DNA of 64,000 nt from Xanthobacteraceae bacterium (GCA_029239875.1 JARBUD010000015.1:1-64000); one strand, 5' to 3'. Shown: positions 1-10,125, counted from the first letter of the stretch. Numbers and translations: made by a program. Notes: generated by a model from the sequence alone, not told the origin.

Positions 1-98
1 TTGATGTCGTAGAGATAGAGCGTGTGGCCCGCGTCGATGAGGTGCCCGGCCATGGGGTTGCCCATGATCCCCAGACCCACAAATCCAACCTTCGCCAT
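1..98 (-). CDS. glxR: 2-hydroxy-3-oxopropionate (tartronate semialdehyde) reductase, N-terminal part
   Basis: Only the first 32 codons lie in the window; the gene runs off the left edge. The visible N-terminus (MAKVGFVGLGIMGNPMAGHL) has the GxGxMG dinucleotide-binding turn and the GxMGxPMAxxL signature of the beta-hydroxyacid dehydrogenase family. Members reduce tartronate semialdehyde to D-glycerate with NAD(P)H. It lies 47 bases after hyi and downstream of gcl on the same strand, the usual gcl-hyi-glxR order, so the operon makes, isomerises and reduces tartronate semialdehyde. Family is clear; the exact substrate rests on the neighbours. Confidence 0.85.
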   Translation of the reverse strand, partial: MAKVGFVGLGIMGNPMAGHLIDAGHTLYLYDI

Positions 99-145
99 CG
101 TCTTTTCCTCGTTTTCCCAGACTGCGTTTCTTGACCGATGCGACG

Positions 146-931
146 TCACGCCGCGCCGGTGAGCGTCTTCAGCCAGCCGAGACCGGCCGCCGTGTCGCCC
201 TTCGGCTTGTACTCGCACCCGACCCAGCCGGCGTAGCCGATGGAATCGAGGAAGCGGAACAGGAACTCGTAGTTGATCTCGCCGGTGCCGGGCTCGTTGC
301 GGCCTGGATTGTCGGCGAGCTGGATGTGCGGGATCAGAGCGAGGTTCGCCTCGATGGTGCGGGCGAGATCCCCTTCCATGATCTGCATGTGGTAGATGTC
401 GTACTGGATGAAGAGGTTGTCGGAGCCGACCTCCTCGATGATCGCCTTCGCCTGCTTCGTGTAGTTCAGGAAGAAGCCCGGAATGTCGCGGGTGTTGATC
501 GGCTCGATCAGCAGCTTGATGCCGGCTTCCTTCACCTTCGGCGCGGCGTATTTCAGGTTCTCGACGAAGGTCTTGTGCAGCATCTCGCGCTCGACCCCGG
601 CGGGGGCGATGCCGGCGAGGATGTTCACCTGCGGCGCGCCGAGCGCGGTCGCGTAGGCGATGGCCTTGTCGACGCCGGCGCGGAACTCGTCGACGCGGTC
701 GGGCAGGATGGCGATGCCGCGCTCGCCGCCGCCCCAATTGCCGGCCGGCATGTTGTGCAGCACCTGCGTCAGCCCGTTGGCCTTGAGCTTTCCGACCAGT
801 TCCTCGACCGGGAAGTCGTACGGGAACAGATATTCCACGCCGGAGAACCCGGCGGCGGCGGCCTTCTCGAACCGGTCGAGGAAGGGCACCTCGTTGAACA
901 GCATGGTGAGATTGGCGGCAAAACGGGGCAT
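146..931 (-). CDS. hyi: Hydroxypyruvate isomerase
   Basis: 261 residues, the normal Hyi length, with an AP-endonuclease-2/xylose-isomerase-like TIM barrel. It interconverts hydroxypyruvate and tartronate semialdehyde in the cytoplasm. The family signature is visible across the chain: start MPRFAANLTMLFNEVPFLDR, the HNMPAGNWGGGERG loop near residues 59-72, the metal-ligand segment IEPINTRDIPGF near 142-153, and the late NPGRNEPGTGEINY motif. The ATG has AGGAGCGG about 6 bases upstream. It sits between gcl (166 bases upstream) and glxR, in one operon of glyoxylate assimilation. Confidence 0.93.
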   Translation of the reverse strand: MPRFAANLTMLFNEVPFLDRFEKAAAAGFSGVEYLFPYDFPVEELVGKLKANGLTQVLHNMPAGNWGGGERGIAILPDRVDEFRAGVDKAIAYATALGAPQVNILAGIAPAGVEREMLHKTFVENLKYAAPKVKEAGIKLLIEPINTRDIPGFFLNYTKQAKAIIEEVGSDNLFIQYDIYHMQIMEGDLARTIEANLALIPHIQLADNPGRNEPGTGEINYEFLFRFLDSIGYAGWVGCEYKPKGDTAAGLGWLKTLTGAA

Positions 932-1097
932 GGACCGCTCCTAGGCAGGGACAGGATTGTTGGGCGCGGGGACATTCTCAGGCGCGAGGCCCCCGCGGTA
1001 GCGCGATGAGCGCCCTCGTGGCACGAAAGCGCGCGGGGCGGAAGCGAAAGGCTCACCGCCAATCGTGGAAACGGGGGCACGAGGCCCCCGCACACGC

Positions 1098-2864
1098 TCA
1101 CGCCTTCGCGGCGGCGTCTTCCAGCGGCAGGTCGAGGACTTCCTCGAACTCGTTGACCGCGTCGATCTCGGTGCCCATCGCGATGTTGGTGACGCGCTCG
1201 AGGATGAACTCCATCACCACCGGGACCTGGTGTTCCTTCATCAGCGCCTTTGCCTTGACGAAGGCATCCTTGAACTCGTTGGGCGAGGAGACGCGCACCG
1301 CCTTGCAGCCGAGGCCCTCGGCCACTGCGACATGGTCGACGCCATAGCCGGCGTTCTCGTCGGCATTGATGTTGTCGAAGGCGAGCGAGACCTCGAAGTC
1401 CATGTTGAAGCCGCGCTGCGCCTGACGGATCAGGCCCAGATAGGAATTGTTCACGACCACATGGATGTAGGGCAGCTTGTGCTGGGCGCCGACCGCCAAC
1501 TCCTCGATGAGGAACTGGAAGTCATAGTCGCCCGACAGCGCCACGATCTCCGCATCCGGGTCGGCTGCGCGCACGCCGAGGGCGGCGGGAAGCGTCCAAC
1601 CGAGCGGGCCGGCCTGGCCGCAATTGATCCAGTTGCGCGGCTTGTAGACGTGCAGCATCTGCGCGCCGGCGATCTGCGACAGGCCGATGGTCGAGACGTA
1701 GCGGGTATCCCGGCCGAACGCCTCGTTCATCTCCTCATAGACGCGCTGCGGCTTGAGCGGCACGTTGTCGAAATGCGTCTTGCGCAGCATGGTCTTCTTG
1801 CGGCCGAGGCATTCCTTGCTCCAGCCCGAGCGGTCCTTCAGCTTGCCGGCCGCCTTGTATTCCCTGGCCACCTCTATGAAGAGGTCGAGCGCGGCGCCGG
1901 CATCCGAGACGATGCCGAGATCCGGGCCGAAGACGCGGCCGATCTGGGTCGGCTCGATGTCGACATGGATGAACTTGCGGCCCTTGGTGTAGACGTCGAC
2001 CGAGCCGGTGTGGCGGTTCGCCCAGCGATTGCCGATGCCGAACACGAAGTCCGACGCAAGCATGTTGGCGTTGCCGTAGCGGTGCGAGGTCTGCAGGCCG
2101 CACATGCCGGCCATCAGGTCGTGGTCGTCGGGAATCGTGCCCCAGCCCATCAGGGTCGGGATGACCGGCACGCCGGTGAGCTCGGCGAACTCGACCAGCT
2201 TGTCGGAGGCGTCGGCATTGATGATGCCGCCGCCGGCAACGAGCAGCGGACGCTCCGCCTCGTTCAGCATGGCGATGGCCTTCTCGGCCTGCTTGCGGGT
2301 CGCCTTGGGCTTATAGACCTCCAGCGGCTCGTAGGTGTCCTCGTCGAACTCGATCTCGGCGAGCTGGACGTCGATCGGCAGGTCGATCAGCACCGGGCCG
2401 GGGCGGCCCGAGCGCATGACGTGGAAGGCCTGCTGGAACACCATCGGCACCAGCGCCGGCTCGCGGACCATCACTGCCCACTTGGCGACCGGCTTGGCGA
2501 TGGACTCGATGTCGATCGCCTGGAAGTCTTCCTTGTAGAGGCGCGCGCGCGGCGCCTGGCCGGTGATGCACAGGATCGGGATCGAATCCGCCGCGGCCGA
2601 GTACAGGCCGGTGATCATGTCAGTGCCGGCCGGGCCGGAGGTTCCGATGCACACGCCGATATTGCCGGCCTTGGCGCGGGTATAGCCCTCGGCCATGTGC
2701 GAGGCGGCCTCGACGTGGCGCGCCAGCACGTGGCGCGTCTTCCCGTGGGCCCGCATCGCGGAATAGAGCGGATTGATCGCCGCGCCGGGCACGCCGAAGG
2801 CGGTGGTGACACCCTCCTTCTCGAGAACCCGGATCGCCGCGTCGACGGCACGCATCTTGGCCAT
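1098..2864 (-). CDS. gcl: Glyoxylate carboligase (tartronate-semialdehyde synthase)
   Basis: 588 residues; joins two glyoxylates into tartronate semialdehyde and CO2, using ThDP and FAD. The three-domain ThDP fold is recognisable: N-terminal PYR domain, central FAD-type domain ([17 protein letters not shown]), C-terminal PP domain with the [15 protein letters not shown]...NN motif. Residue 51 is valine in [18 protein letters not shown], where nearly all ThDP enzymes carry glutamate; this Val51 is a hallmark of Gcl. The frame stays open 75 codons further upstream, but this ATG has AGGAGGA 6 bases before it and starts the conserved [10 protein letters not shown]. First gene of the gcl-hyi-glxR operon, divergent from an IclR regulator. 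Confidence 0.96.
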   Translation of the reverse strand: MAKMRAVDAAIRVLEKEGVTTAFGVPGAAINPLYSAMRAHGKTRHVLARHVEAASHMAEGYTRAKAGNIGVCIGTSGPAGTDMITGLYSAAADSIPILCITGQAPRARLYKEDFQAIDIESIAKPVAKWAVMVREPALVPMVFQQAFHVMRSGRPGPVLIDLPIDVQLAEIEFDEDTYEPLEVYKPKATRKQAEKAIAMLNEAERPLLVAGGGIINADASDKLVEFAELTGVPVIPTLMGWGTIPDDHDLMAGMCGLQTSHRYGNANMLASDFVFGIGNRWANRHTGSVDVYTKGRKFIHVDIEPTQIGRVFGPDLGIVSDAGAALDLFIEVAREYKAAGKLKDRSGWSKECLGRKKTMLRKTHFDNVPLKPQRVYEEMNEAFGRDTRYVSTIGLSQIAGAQMLHVYKPRNWINCGQAGPLGWTLPAALGVRAADPDAEIVALSGDYDFQFLIEELAVGAQHKLPYIHVVVNNSYLGLIRQAQRGFNMDFEVSLAFDNINADENAGYGVDHVAVAEGLGCKAVRVSSPNEFKDAFVKAKALMKEHQVPVVMEFILERVTNIAMGTEIDAVNEFEEVLDLPLEDAAAKA

Positions 2865-3038
2865 GGCACTTCCTCCTGGCGTCGTTGTCGCCGGCGTGGG
2901 CGTCGCCCCTTTTCCAGGGCTGGCGTCACCGCCACCGGCGTTTCCGACCTGTTCAAAATCTCCGGTTCCGGCAGCCGCCGGGCCTGCGGGCGCCAGGGTT
3001 TCAGGAACCGGCGCCGTGCTGCGTGGCGGCATAATTCT

Positions 3039-3053
3039 TTCCGCAATGCGGAA
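3039..3053. promoter_or_regulatory. Perfect 7-1-7 inverted repeat, candidate IclR operator
   Basis: TTCCGCA-A-TGCGGAA is a perfect inverted repeat in the 398-base gap between gcl and the divergent iclR gene. Its size and symmetry fit the operators bound by IclR-family proteins. It lies 175 bases upstream of the gcl start codon. Binding by the adjacent regulator is inferred. Confidence 0.6.
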
Positions 3054-3095
3054 TGAATTTCCGAAAGCGGCGAAAACATGCCACGTCACCTGGAT

Positions 3096-3110
3096 TTCCG
3101 CAATACGGGA
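3096..3110. promoter_or_regulatory. Second, imperfect copy of the IclR-type operator
   Basis: TTCCGCAATACGGGA matches the perfect repeat at 3039 at 13 of 15 positions and lies 57 bases from it, start to start. Two spaced sites in one divergent promoter region are common where an IclR regulator controls both its own gene and its target operon. Nothing else is evident in this gap (2865-3262). Confidence 0.5.
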
Positions 3111-3262
3111 TGTATTTCTGATTTGCGAAAAAGCGGAGGATGCGCCTTTATGCTAGGAGAGGGACGCGCCGCCCGCCGGCATAGGCTTCGGACAGGCGGG
3201 CAGGGCGGCCGGGCGATACGAAGCGCGCGGCGACAACGCGCGACCTGGAAGGATGTTGTTGG

Positions 3263-4084
3263 ATGAGTCAGGCCGTCTCCGCCGTGCGCCGCCGCGGCCG
3301 TCCGTCGTCCACCAACGGAGCCGAGACCGGCGGCGGCGAGGTGCAGTCGCTCGATCGCGCCATCGCGCTGCTCGAGGTGCTGGCGCAGTCCGACGGGCTG
3401 ACGCTCAGCGAGCTGGCACGCAGCGCCGAGCTGCCGACCTCGACCGTGCACCGGCTGCTGACCACGCTGGAGCGGCGCGGGCTAGCGGGGCACGACCCGG
3501 CCACCGGCTACTGGATGGTCGGCGTCGGCCTGTTCCGCGTCGGCTCGGCTTATCTGCGCATCCGTAAGTTGCCGGAAATCTCCCGCGCGCTGCTGCGCGA
3601 GCTGTCGCACGGGGTCAACGAGACGGTGAACCTGTCGCTGATCGACGGGCCTCACCTCATCTGCGTCGCCCAGGTCGAGAGCCATGCGGCGGTGCGCGCC
3701 TTCTTCCGCATCGGCGGCGACCTGCCGATCCACGCCTCGGGCGGCGGCAAGGCGATCCTCGCGGCGATGAACCCGGAGGCGCGGCGCGCCTGGCTCGGCG
3801 ACGACCAGTTGCAGCGCTTCACCGAGCACACCCATGTGAGCCGGCGCGCGCTGCAGGCGGATCTCGCCGAGATCGCCGGGCGCGGCTATTCGATCGACGA
3901 CGAGGAGCACACGCCGGGCATGCGCTGCGTCGCGGCTGCGGTGCTCGACGAATGGCGCGAGCCGGTGGGCGCGATCTCGATCTCGGCCCCGACGGTGCGC
4001 ATGCCGCCCGAGCGCATCGCCGATCTCGGTGCGCGGGTGCGCGAAGCCGCGGCGCGGCTGACGCTGCGCTATTCGGGGCGGTGA
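3263..4084 (+). CDS. IclR-family transcriptional regulator of the gcl operon
   Basis: 273 residues. An N-terminal winged helix-turn-helix (about 28-90: SLDRAIALLEVLAQSDGLTL then TSTVHRLLTTLERRGL) is followed by the IclR effector domain (about 105-270, with HASGGGKAILAAM and the late MRCVAAAVLDEW). The first 27 residues are a basic low-complexity leader. It is divergent from gcl, and the shared promoter region holds two inverted repeats of IclR type. AllR-like regulators of glyoxylate and allantoin genes belong to this family and sense glyoxylate or related acids. Control of gcl-hyi-glxR is the likely role; the ligand is inferred. Confidence 0.88.
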   Translation: MSQAVSAVRRRGRPSSTNGAETGGGEVQSLDRAIALLEVLAQSDGLTLSELARSAELPTSTVHRLLTTLERRGLAGHDPATGYWMVGVGLFRVGSAYLRIRKLPEISRALLRELSHGVNETVNLSLIDGPHLICVAQVESHAAVRAFFRIGGDLPIHASGGGKAILAAMNPEARRAWLGDDQLQRFTEHTHVSRRALQADLAEIAGRGYSIDDEEHTPGMRCVAAAVLDEWREPVGAISISAPTVRMPPERIADLGARVREAAARLTLRYSGR

Positions 4085-4110
4085 AGGATTTTCTTTCTTC
4101 CATGACGACT

Positions 4111-4216
4111 CTCATCCTGAGGTGCCCGGTCATCGGCCAGCTCTCGAAGGATGATCGCCGGCGTATGCTTAAACGAGCATCCTTCGAGGCTCGCTGCGCT
4201 CGCACCTCAGGATGAG
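4111..4216. repeat. Palindromic intergenic repeat, element A copy 1
   Basis: The outer arms CTCATCCTGAGGTGC (4111-4125) and GCACCTCAGGATGAG (4202-4216) are perfect complements. An inner pair built on CTCGAAGGATG and CATCCTTCGAG is nested inside. The same element occurs at 19484-19593. The structure fits the dispersed palindromic repeats common between genes in Hyphomicrobiales. It follows the iclR stop codon by 27 bases. Confidence 0.8.
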
Positions 4217-4250
4217 GGTACTCAACGTCAATCTCTGAAGAAGCTGGCGG

Positions 4251-4291
4251 CACGCGATCCCGGATACGGCCTGCGGCCATTCCGGGATGAC
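4251..4291. repeat. Palindromic intergenic repeat, element B copy 1
   Basis: A GC-rich hairpin unit starting CACGCGATCCCGGATACGG and ending TTCCGGGATGAC. A closely similar unit in reverse orientation is at 19404-19442, also right beside element A. A and B therefore travel together, in mirror-image orders at the two sites. Confidence 0.6.
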
Positions 4292-4333
4292 GTCTTCGGC
4301 TTTGTGGATGACGCCATTCACCAGCATAAAAAA

Positions 4334-4359
4334 ATGCCGGCGCTCATGAGCGCCGGCAT
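4334..4359 (-). terminator. Rho-independent terminator of the frc operon
   Basis: ATGCCGGCGCTCATGAGCGCCGGCAT is a perfect 13-bp stem palindrome. On the minus strand it is followed directly by a run of seven T (4328-4334), the shape of an intrinsic terminator. It lies about 175 bases after the frc stop codon at 4534. The rest of 4292-4533 holds only GC-rich hairpin sequence and no gene. Confidence 0.75.
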
Positions 4360-4533
4360 CAGTCGCCTAGGAGGAACCTAACGTCGGGAAACCCGTCGTG
4401 TCGGCTCCGGGAGGCTCGGAGGCGGCTCCCGTCCGCCAAGCGTTCATGTCGCTAGGCTATGCGCGGGAGCGCCGATTGGTTCCGCGGCTGCCCGCGGAAA
4501 GGGCGGCGCGCCGGGCGCGCCACCCCAGACGGA

Positions 4534-5784
4534 TCACACCGCCTTCGCGTCGTGCATCGCGGAGATCTCTTCCTGCGAGTAGCCGAGCTGGGCGAGCACC
4601 TCGTTGGTGTGCTGGCCGAGCAGCGGCGAGGCGGTCACCTCGACGGTCACGTCCGAGAACTTGATCGGCGAGCCGACGGTCAGGTACTTGCCGAGCTTGG
4701 GGTGATCGACCTCGACCACGGTGCCGCTGGCGCGCAGCGACGGGTCGTTGGCGATCTCCTTCATCGACAGCACCGGCGCGCAGGGGATGTCGAACTTGCG
4801 CAGGATGTCGATGGCCTCGAACTTGGTCTTGTCGGCCAGCCAGTTCTCGATGAAGGCGAAGATGTCGAAGATCTTGTCCTGGCGGGCTTCGGCGGTGTTG
4901 TAGGCCGGATCGTCGATCCACTCCGGCTTGTTCAGCGCCTTGCAGATCGGCGCCCAGGCATGGCCCTGCACCGTGAAGTAGATGTAGGCGTTCGGGTCGG
5001 TCTCCCAGCCCTTGCACTTCAGCACCCAGCCCGGCTGGCCGCCGCCGCCGGCATTGCCGCCGCGCGGAACGACGTCGGAGAACTCGCCGTGCGGGTACTG
5101 CGGGTACTCTTCGAGGTAGCCGAGGGCGTCGAGGCGCTGCTGGTCGCGCAGCTTCACGCGGCAGAGGTTGAGCACCGAGTCCTGCATGGACACGGCGACC
5201 TTCTGGCCCTTGCCGGTCTTGATCTTCTGGTGCAGCGCCGTGAGGATACCGATGGCGAGGTGCATGCCGGTGTTGGAGTCGCCGAGCGCGGCGGCGGAGA
5301 CGGTCGGCGGGCCATCCCAGAAGCCGGTGGTGGAGGCGGCGCCGCCCGCGCACTGCGCGACGTTCTCGTAGACCTTCAGGTCCTCATAGGCGTGGCCTTC
5401 CGAGAAGCCCTTCACCGAGGCGAGGATCATGCCCGGGTTGAGCGACTGGATGTGCTCCCAGGTGAAGCCCATGCGATCGAGCGCGCCGGGGCCGAAGTTC
5501 TCGACCATGACGTCCGAATCCTGGATCAGCTTGGTCAGGACTTCCTTGCCCTGCGCCGTCTTGGTGTCGAGCGTCAGCGAGCGCTTGTTGGAGTTCAGCA
5601 TGGTGAAGTACAGCGCGTCGGCGTCCTTCACGTGGCGCAGCTGATTGCGCGTGACGTCGCCCGCACCGGGGCGCTCGACCTTGATCACATCGGCGCCGAA
5701 CCAGGCGAGGAGCTGCGTGCAGGCGGGACCAGCCTGGACGTGCGTGAAATCGATGATCTTTATACCTTCGAGCGGCTTAGACAT
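4534..5784 (-). CDS. frc: Formyl-CoA:oxalate CoA-transferase (class III CaiB family), copy 1
   Basis: 416 residues; moves CoA from formyl-CoA to oxalate, giving oxalyl-CoA for Oxc. It resembles Oxalobacter Frc along its whole length: start [37 protein letters not shown] at 94-110, the catalytic aspartate at 169 ([10 protein letters not shown]), the same number as in Oxalobacter, and the glycine loop GGGGQPG at 246-252 that closes over the active site. It is the last gene of the oxc-frc2-frc1 series and is followed by a strong terminator. Copy 2 lies 266 bases upstream. Confidence 0.95.
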   Translation of the reverse strand: MSKPLEGIKIIDFTHVQAGPACTQLLAWFGADVIKVERPGAGDVTRNQLRHVKDADALYFTMLNSNKRSLTLDTKTAQGKEVLTKLIQDSDVMVENFGPGALDRMGFTWEHIQSLNPGMILASVKGFSEGHAYEDLKVYENVAQCAGGAASTTGFWDGPPTVSAAALGDSNTGMHLAIGILTALHQKIKTGKGQKVAVSMQDSVLNLCRVKLRDQQRLDALGYLEEYPQYPHGEFSDVVPRGGNAGGGGQPGWVLKCKGWETDPNAYIYFTVQGHAWAPICKALNKPEWIDDPAYNTAEARQDKIFDIFAFIENWLADKTKFEAIDILRKFDIPCAPVLSMKEIANDPSLRASGTVVEVDHPKLGKYLTVGSPIKFSDVTVEVTASPLLGQHTNEVLAQLGYSQEEISAMHDAKAV

Positions 5785-5977
5785 CTCGGTCGACTTCCCT
5801 TCTAAGCGTTAACCGTCCGGACGGAGGCTCACCCTGCCGCCGGATTGAGAATTTCCATCCCTCTCGGATGGAAACCTTCCTTCTCCCCAAGCCCCGGTTT
5901 CCAAGGAACGCGAGGCAACTCCCAGGTGGTGATCGACTCTGGATTCACGCCTTGTCTTCGTTCACCCTGGCTGCATA

Positions 5978-6010
5978 CCGCCGGGCACGGGGTTTCCCCA
6001 TGCCCGGCGG
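5978..6010 (-). terminator. Strong stem-loop between the two frc paralogs
   Basis: CCGCCGGGCA (5978-5987) pairs perfectly with TGCCCGGCGG (6001-6010), and GGGG/CCCC extends the stem inside. It lies 41 bases after the frc2 stop codon. No T-run follows on the minus strand, so it may attenuate or stabilise an mRNA end rather than terminate cleanly. Confidence 0.45.
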
Positions 6011-6050
6011 GTCTTCTCCTTCGGGCGCCGCCGCACGGCGCCGCGAAATC

Positions 6051-7328
6051 TCATTCCGCTGCGAGGCGGATCGCCTGGCCGACGGCGCCCGAGGCCTTGA
6101 TGCGGGCGATCTCGTCGCCGGCAAGGCCGAGCACGTCGGCGAGGATCTCCTCCGTATGCTCGCCGAGCAGCGGCGAGCGCTCCACCGGCACGTCATTGTC
6201 GGAGAGCTTGATCGGATTGCCGACGGTCAGGTACTTGCCGCGGGTCGGGTGATCGACCTCGACCAGCGTGCCGGTCGCGTAGAGCGACTGGTCCTCGGCG
6301 ATCTCCTTCATCGAGAGCACCGGGCCGCAGGGGATGTCGAGCTCGTTGAGGATCTCCATCGCCTCGAACTTGGTGTGGGCCATGGTCCACGCCTCGATGC
6401 GGGTGAAGATCTCGTTGAGGTGCGGCAGGCGCGCCGCCGGCGTCGCATAGGCCGGGTCGGTCTTCCAGTCCGGCTCGTGGATGACGTCGCAGATCTTGTC
6501 CCAGACCGGGGCCTGGGTGATGAAGTAGATGTAGGCGTTGGGATCGGTCTCCCAGCCCTTGCACTTCAGGATGCGGCCCGGCTGACCGCCGCCGGAATCG
6601 TTGCCGGCGCGGGGCACCGCGTCGCCGAAGGGGATGCCCTCGCCGAACTGGCTGTACTCGCGCAGCGGGCCACGCTCCAGGCGCTGCTGGTCGCGCAGCT
6701 TGACGCGGCAGAAGTTCAGCACCGCGTCCTGCATGGCGCAGAGCACCTTCTGGCCGCGGCCGGTGAGCGTGCGCTGGTAGAGCGCCGTCACGATGCCGAG
6801 GGCGAGATGCAGGCCGGTGCCGGAATCGCCGATCTGGGCGGCGGTGACGAGAGGAAAGCCGTCGCGGAAGCCCGTGGTCGAGGCCGACCCGCCGGTGCAC
6901 TGGGCGACGTTCTCATAGACCTTGCAGTCCTCGAACGGGCCGGGGCCGAAACCCTTGACCGAGGCGAGGATGATGCGCGGGTTCAGTTCCTGGATGCGCT
7001 CCCAGCTGAAGCCCATGCGGTCGAGGGCGCCGGGGGCGAAGTTCTCCACCATCACGTCGCAGCTCTTCACCAGCTCCTCGAGGACCTTCTTGCCCTCGGG
7101 GTTCTTGGTGTCGAGCGTGATGGAGCGCTTGTTGGCGTTCAGCATGGTGAAGTAGAGGCTGTCCGCGTTGGGGACGTCGCGCAGCTGAGCACGCGTGACG
7201 TCGCCCTCGCCGGGGCGCTCTACCTTGATCACATCGGCACCGAACCACGCGAGAAGCTGCGTGCAAGTAGGGCCTGACTGAACATGGGTGAAATCGAGGA
7301 CGCGAACGCCGTCCAAAGCCTTGCCCAT
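6051..7328 (-). CDS. frc: Formyl-CoA:oxalate CoA-transferase paralog (class III), copy 2
   Basis: 425 residues; the reading frame is open 29 codons further upstream, but this ATG ([20 protein letters not shown]) has GAGAGGAAC before it and matches copy 1. The catalytic aspartate is kept at 168 ([10 protein letters not shown]). The active-site glycine loop reads SGGGQPG (245-251) instead of GGGGQPG, and the C-terminus is about ten residues longer. It is the next gene after oxc (101 bases). Role is formyl-CoA:oxalate transfer or, as in E. coli YfdE next to YfdW, a paralog with a different CoA donor; the sequence alone does not decide. Confidence 0.88.
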   Translation of the reverse strand: MGKALDGVRVLDFTHVQSGPTCTQLLAWFGADVIKVERPGEGDVTRAQLRDVPNADSLYFTMLNANKRSITLDTKNPEGKKVLEELVKSCDVMVENFAPGALDRMGFSWERIQELNPRIILASVKGFGPGPFEDCKVYENVAQCTGGSASTTGFRDGFPLVTAAQIGDSGTGLHLALGIVTALYQRTLTGRGQKVLCAMQDAVLNFCRVKLRDQQRLERGPLREYSQFGEGIPFGDAVPRAGNDSGGGQPGRILKCKGWETDPNAYIYFITQAPVWDKICDVIHEPDWKTDPAYATPAARLPHLNEIFTRIEAWTMAHTKFEAMEILNELDIPCGPVLSMKEIAEDQSLYATGTLVEVDHPTRGKYLTVGNPIKLSDNDVPVERSPLLGEHTEEILADVLGLAGDEIARIKASGAVGQAIRLAAE

Positions 7329-7388
7329 GGGGTTCCTCTCAAGATGACCCGGCGTTTTCCGCCGTTGTGTCGTTGGATAGGGAATGGA

Positions 7389-7419
7389 ACGGGTGGGGCT
7401 GTGGCCGCTCCCCACCCGT
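7389..7419 (-). terminator. Stem-loop after oxc
   Basis: ACGGGTGGGG (7389-7398) and CCCCACCCGT (7410-7419) form a perfect 10-bp stem 11 bases after the oxc stop codon. No T-run follows on the minus strand. It could cause partial termination or mRNA-end protection between oxc and frc2. Confidence 0.4.
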
Positions 7420-7429
7420 CCCGGCTCGA

Positions 7430-9169
7430 TTACTTCTTCTTCACGACGCTCTGCGGGTTGAGGCTGCCGATGTTGCCGCTTTCGCTGCCGGCCGCCGGGT
7501 CGATCACCGCGTTGATGAGGGTCGGCTTGCCACTGTCCATGCCCGCGTCGACGGCCTTCTTCAGCTCGTCCGGGGTGGTGACGTGGTAGCCGACGCCGCC
7601 GAAGGCCTCCATCATCTTGTCGTAGCGGCTGTCCGGGACGAACACGGTCGTGCCGGGATCGCGGCCGGTCGGATCGGTGTCCGTGCCGCGATAGATGCCG
7701 TTATTGTTGAAGATGACGATGGTGACCGGCAGGTTGTAGCGGCAGATCGTCTCCACCTCCATGCCGGAGAAGCCGAAGGCCGAGTCGCCCTCGACCGCCA
7801 GCACCGGCTTGCCGGTCTCGACCGCCGCGCCGACGGCGAAGCCCATGCCGATGCCCATCACGCCCCAGGTGCCGACATCCAGGCGCTTGCGCGGCTGGTA
7901 CATGTCGATGACGCCGCGGGCGAGGTCGAGCGTGTTGGCACCCTCGTTCACGAGGATCGCGTCCGGACGCTCCTTGATGACCTGCTTCAGCGCGCCGAGC
8001 GCCGAGTGGAAGTCCATCGGGGTGGAGTTCTTCAGGAGGCGCTGCGACATCTTGGAGATGTTCACCTCCTTGCGCGCGTTGATCGCGTCGATCCACTCGG
8101 ACGGCGGGGCCTGCCAGCCGGACTTGATGCCGTTGTTCAGGGCAGCGACGACCGAGCCGATGTCGCCGACGAGCGGGGCCGCGATCTCGACGTTGGAGTC
8201 CATCTCCTTCGGCTCGATGTCGACCTGGATGAACTTCTTCGGGGCGTCGCCCCAGGTCTTGCCCTTGCCGTGCGACAGCAGCCAGTTGAGGCGGGCGCCG
8301 ACCAGCAACACCACGTCCGCATCCTTCAGCACGGTCGAGCGCGCCGCGCCAGCCGACTGGGGATGGGTGTCGGGCAGCAGGCCCTTGGCCATCGACATCG
8401 GCAGGAAGGGGATGCCGGTGGTCTCGATGAAGTCGCGGATGGTCTCGTCGGCCTGCGCATAGGCCGCGCCCTTGCCGAGGATGATGAGCGGGCGCTTGGC
8501 GCCCTTCAGCACGTCGAGGGCGCGCTTGACCGCCTCGGGGGAGGGGAGCTGCGCCGGCGCGGCGTCGATCACCTTGACCAGCGACTTCTCGCCCTTGGCC
8601 GCGTCGAGCGCCTGGCCGAGCAGCTTGGCGGGCAGGTCGAGATAGACGCCGCCCGGACGGCCGGAGACCGCAGCGCGGATGGCGCGGGCGACACCGATCC
8701 CGATGTCCTCGGCGTGCAGCACGCGGAAGGCCGCCTTGCAGAGCGGCTTGGCGATGGCGAGCTGGTCCATCTCCTCATAGTCGCCCTGCTGCAGGTCGAC
8801 GATCTCGCGCTCGGAGGAGCCCGAGATGAGGATCATCGGGAAGCAATTGGTGGTGGCGTTGGCCAGGGCGGTCAGGCCGTTGAGGAAGCCCGGCGCGGAA
8901 ACGGTGAGGCACACGCCCGGCTTCTTGGTGAGGAAGCCGGCGATGGCGGCGGCGTTGCCGGCGTTCTGCTCGTGGCGGAACGAGATGACGCGGATGCCTT
9001 CGGCCTGCGCCATGCGGCCCAGATCCGTGATCGGAATCCCGGGCACGCCGTAGATGGTGTCGATATCGTTGAGTTTCAGCGCGTCGATGACGAGGTGGAA
9101 ACCGTCGGTGAGCTCCTGCTCGACCTCGGCTCCAGCATTCACGTCGATTACCTGTGCGACTGCGGACAT
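7430..9169 (-). CDS. oxc: Oxalyl-CoA decarboxylase
   Basis: 579 residues; ThDP enzyme splitting oxalyl-CoA to formyl-CoA and CO2. The N-terminal domain has the ThDP-activating glutamate in [19 protein letters not shown] and the family segment [23 protein letters not shown]. The PP domain has the [29 protein letters not shown] motif split over its GDS and NN ends, then [15 protein letters not shown] typical of Oxc. It starts 42 bases after the GntR gene on the same strand, so gntR-oxc-frc2-frc1 is probably one transcription unit. Together with the frc products it turns over oxalate, with formyl-CoA recycled as CoA donor. Confidence 0.96.
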   Translation of the reverse strand: MSAVAQVIDVNAGAEVEQELTDGFHLVIDALKLNDIDTIYGVPGIPITDLGRMAQAEGIRVISFRHEQNAGNAAAIAGFLTKKPGVCLTVSAPGFLNGLTALANATTNCFPMILISGSSEREIVDLQQGDYEEMDQLAIAKPLCKAAFRVLHAEDIGIGVARAIRAAVSGRPGGVYLDLPAKLLGQALDAAKGEKSLVKVIDAAPAQLPSPEAVKRALDVLKGAKRPLIILGKGAAYAQADETIRDFIETTGIPFLPMSMAKGLLPDTHPQSAGAARSTVLKDADVVLLVGARLNWLLSHGKGKTWGDAPKKFIQVDIEPKEMDSNVEIAAPLVGDIGSVVAALNNGIKSGWQAPPSEWIDAINARKEVNISKMSQRLLKNSTPMDFHSALGALKQVIKERPDAILVNEGANTLDLARGVIDMYQPRKRLDVGTWGVMGIGMGFAVGAAVETGKPVLAVEGDSAFGFSGMEVETICRYNLPVTIVIFNNNGIYRGTDTDPTGRDPGTTVFVPDSRYDKMMEAFGGVGYHVTTPDELKKAVDAGMDSGKPTLINAVIDPAAGSESGNIGSLNPQSVVKKK

Positions 9170-9211
9170 CCCGTATTCCCTCCCAAACGTCCTTCGGCGG
9201 CTTCTGCCGCC

Positions 9212-9937
9212 CTAATCTAGGTCTACGTGGCTCTCGACGTGCCGTGCCAGCCGGAGCGTATGGTCTCGTACCAGACGCTCGGCGCGGTCCGCGTCCCGCG
9301 CCTCGAGAGCAGAGATGATCTCAAGATGGTCGGCCGCCGAACGCTGCGCCCTATCCATCTCGAAGATCGTGCGATGGCGGATGGCCCGTACATGGAAGAA
9401 CAGGTTCTCCGTCATCGCCACGAGCATGCTGGAGCCGCTCAGCCGGATCAGCGCCTGGTGGAACGCGATATTCGCCGTCGAATATTCGTCGCACCGGTCA
9501 CGCTCGATCCGGGAAAGATCGAACTCCTTGAACAAGCTCCTCAGCTCGGCGATCGCCTCGTCGCTCGCACGTTGCGTCGCGAGGCGAGCCGCCATGCTTT
9601 CCAGTGCCGCCCACGCCTCGATCATCTCGATGATCTCCGGCTTGGAGCGGCGAACCACCATAATTCCCCGCCGGGGCACCGCGCGGAGCAGGCCTTCCTG
9701 CTCCAGCATCGCGACCGCCTCGCGGATGGGCGTCCGGCTTGCGCCGAGACGCTCCGAAATATCCCGCTCGTCGAGCAGCATAGGCTCGCTCGAGCCATAG
9801 ATGTTCATGTTGGTGATGGCTTCCTTGAGAGCGGCGTAGGCCTTGCTCTTGAAGCTCTCCTTGGCCGGCAGGCGCTCGATGGTCAGGCCATTCTCACCGC
9901 CTTGCCAGCGCTTGCTCACGACTGCCTTGCTGCTCAC
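9212..9937 (-). CDS. GntR/FadR-type (FCD domain) regulator of the oxalate operon
   Basis: 241 residues from a GTG start; AGAGGAC lies 8 bases before it, and the first in-frame ATG is 60 codons further upstream without support. Winged helix (about 40-100: DERDISERLGASRTPIREAV, VPRRGIMVVRRSK) then an all-helical FCD ligand domain with conserved Asp/His positions (ANIAFHQALIRLSGSS, late DHTLRLARHVESH). It heads the oxc-frc2-frc1 series. Its upstream region carries TTGGCATACCAA and a second inverted repeat, so it probably autoregulates and controls oxalate genes, perhaps sensing oxalate or a CoA ester (inferred). It is a paralog of the regulator at 10790. Confidence 0.87.
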   Translation of the reverse strand: MSSKAVVSKRWQGGENGLTIERLPAKESFKSKAYAALKEAITNMNIYGSSEPMLLDERDISERLGASRTPIREAVAMLEQEGLLRAVPRRGIMVVRRSKPEIIEMIEAWAALESMAARLATQRASDEAIAELRSLFKEFDLSRIERDRCDEYSTANIAFHQALIRLSGSSMLVAMTENLFFHVRAIRHRTIFEMDRAQRSAADHLEIISALEARDADRAERLVRDHTLRLARHVESHVDLD

Positions 9938-9979
9938 GGAAGTGTCCTCTGCGGGCTCCCGCCGGGGATTTCCGGGAAA

Positions 9980-9991
9980 TTGGCATACCAA
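9980..9991. promoter_or_regulatory. Candidate GntR/FCD operator ahead of gntR-oxc
   Basis: TTGGCATACCAA has complementary TTGG/CCAA arms and lies 43 bases upstream of the GTG start of the GntR gene. On the minus strand the region reads as two TTGGTAT units in tandem. The nine bases TTGGCATAC recur at 13816-13824 in the promoter of the second oxlT, linking the two units. Confidence 0.5.
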
Positions 9992-10125
9992 ATACCAACA
10001 TGTCAATTCGGTTGTCCCGCTAGAGGGACGATCGGGCTCCCTTTTCCTCAGCGTAAGGGCGTTCCGGCGCCGCGGGCGTAGTGTCGTACCGATGCAGATT
10101 GACGGCCCGCGCTCCACCGCCTCTC

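Noticed and set aside
1065-3056. A 663-codon open frame on the plus strand opposite gcl, and similar long frames opposite frc1, frc2, oxc, thiC, uxuA and the kinase
   Set aside because: They mirror strongly recognised genes, are rich in Arg, Ala, Asp and His as expected for antisense frames in GC-rich DNA, and show no family similarity or ribosome sites.
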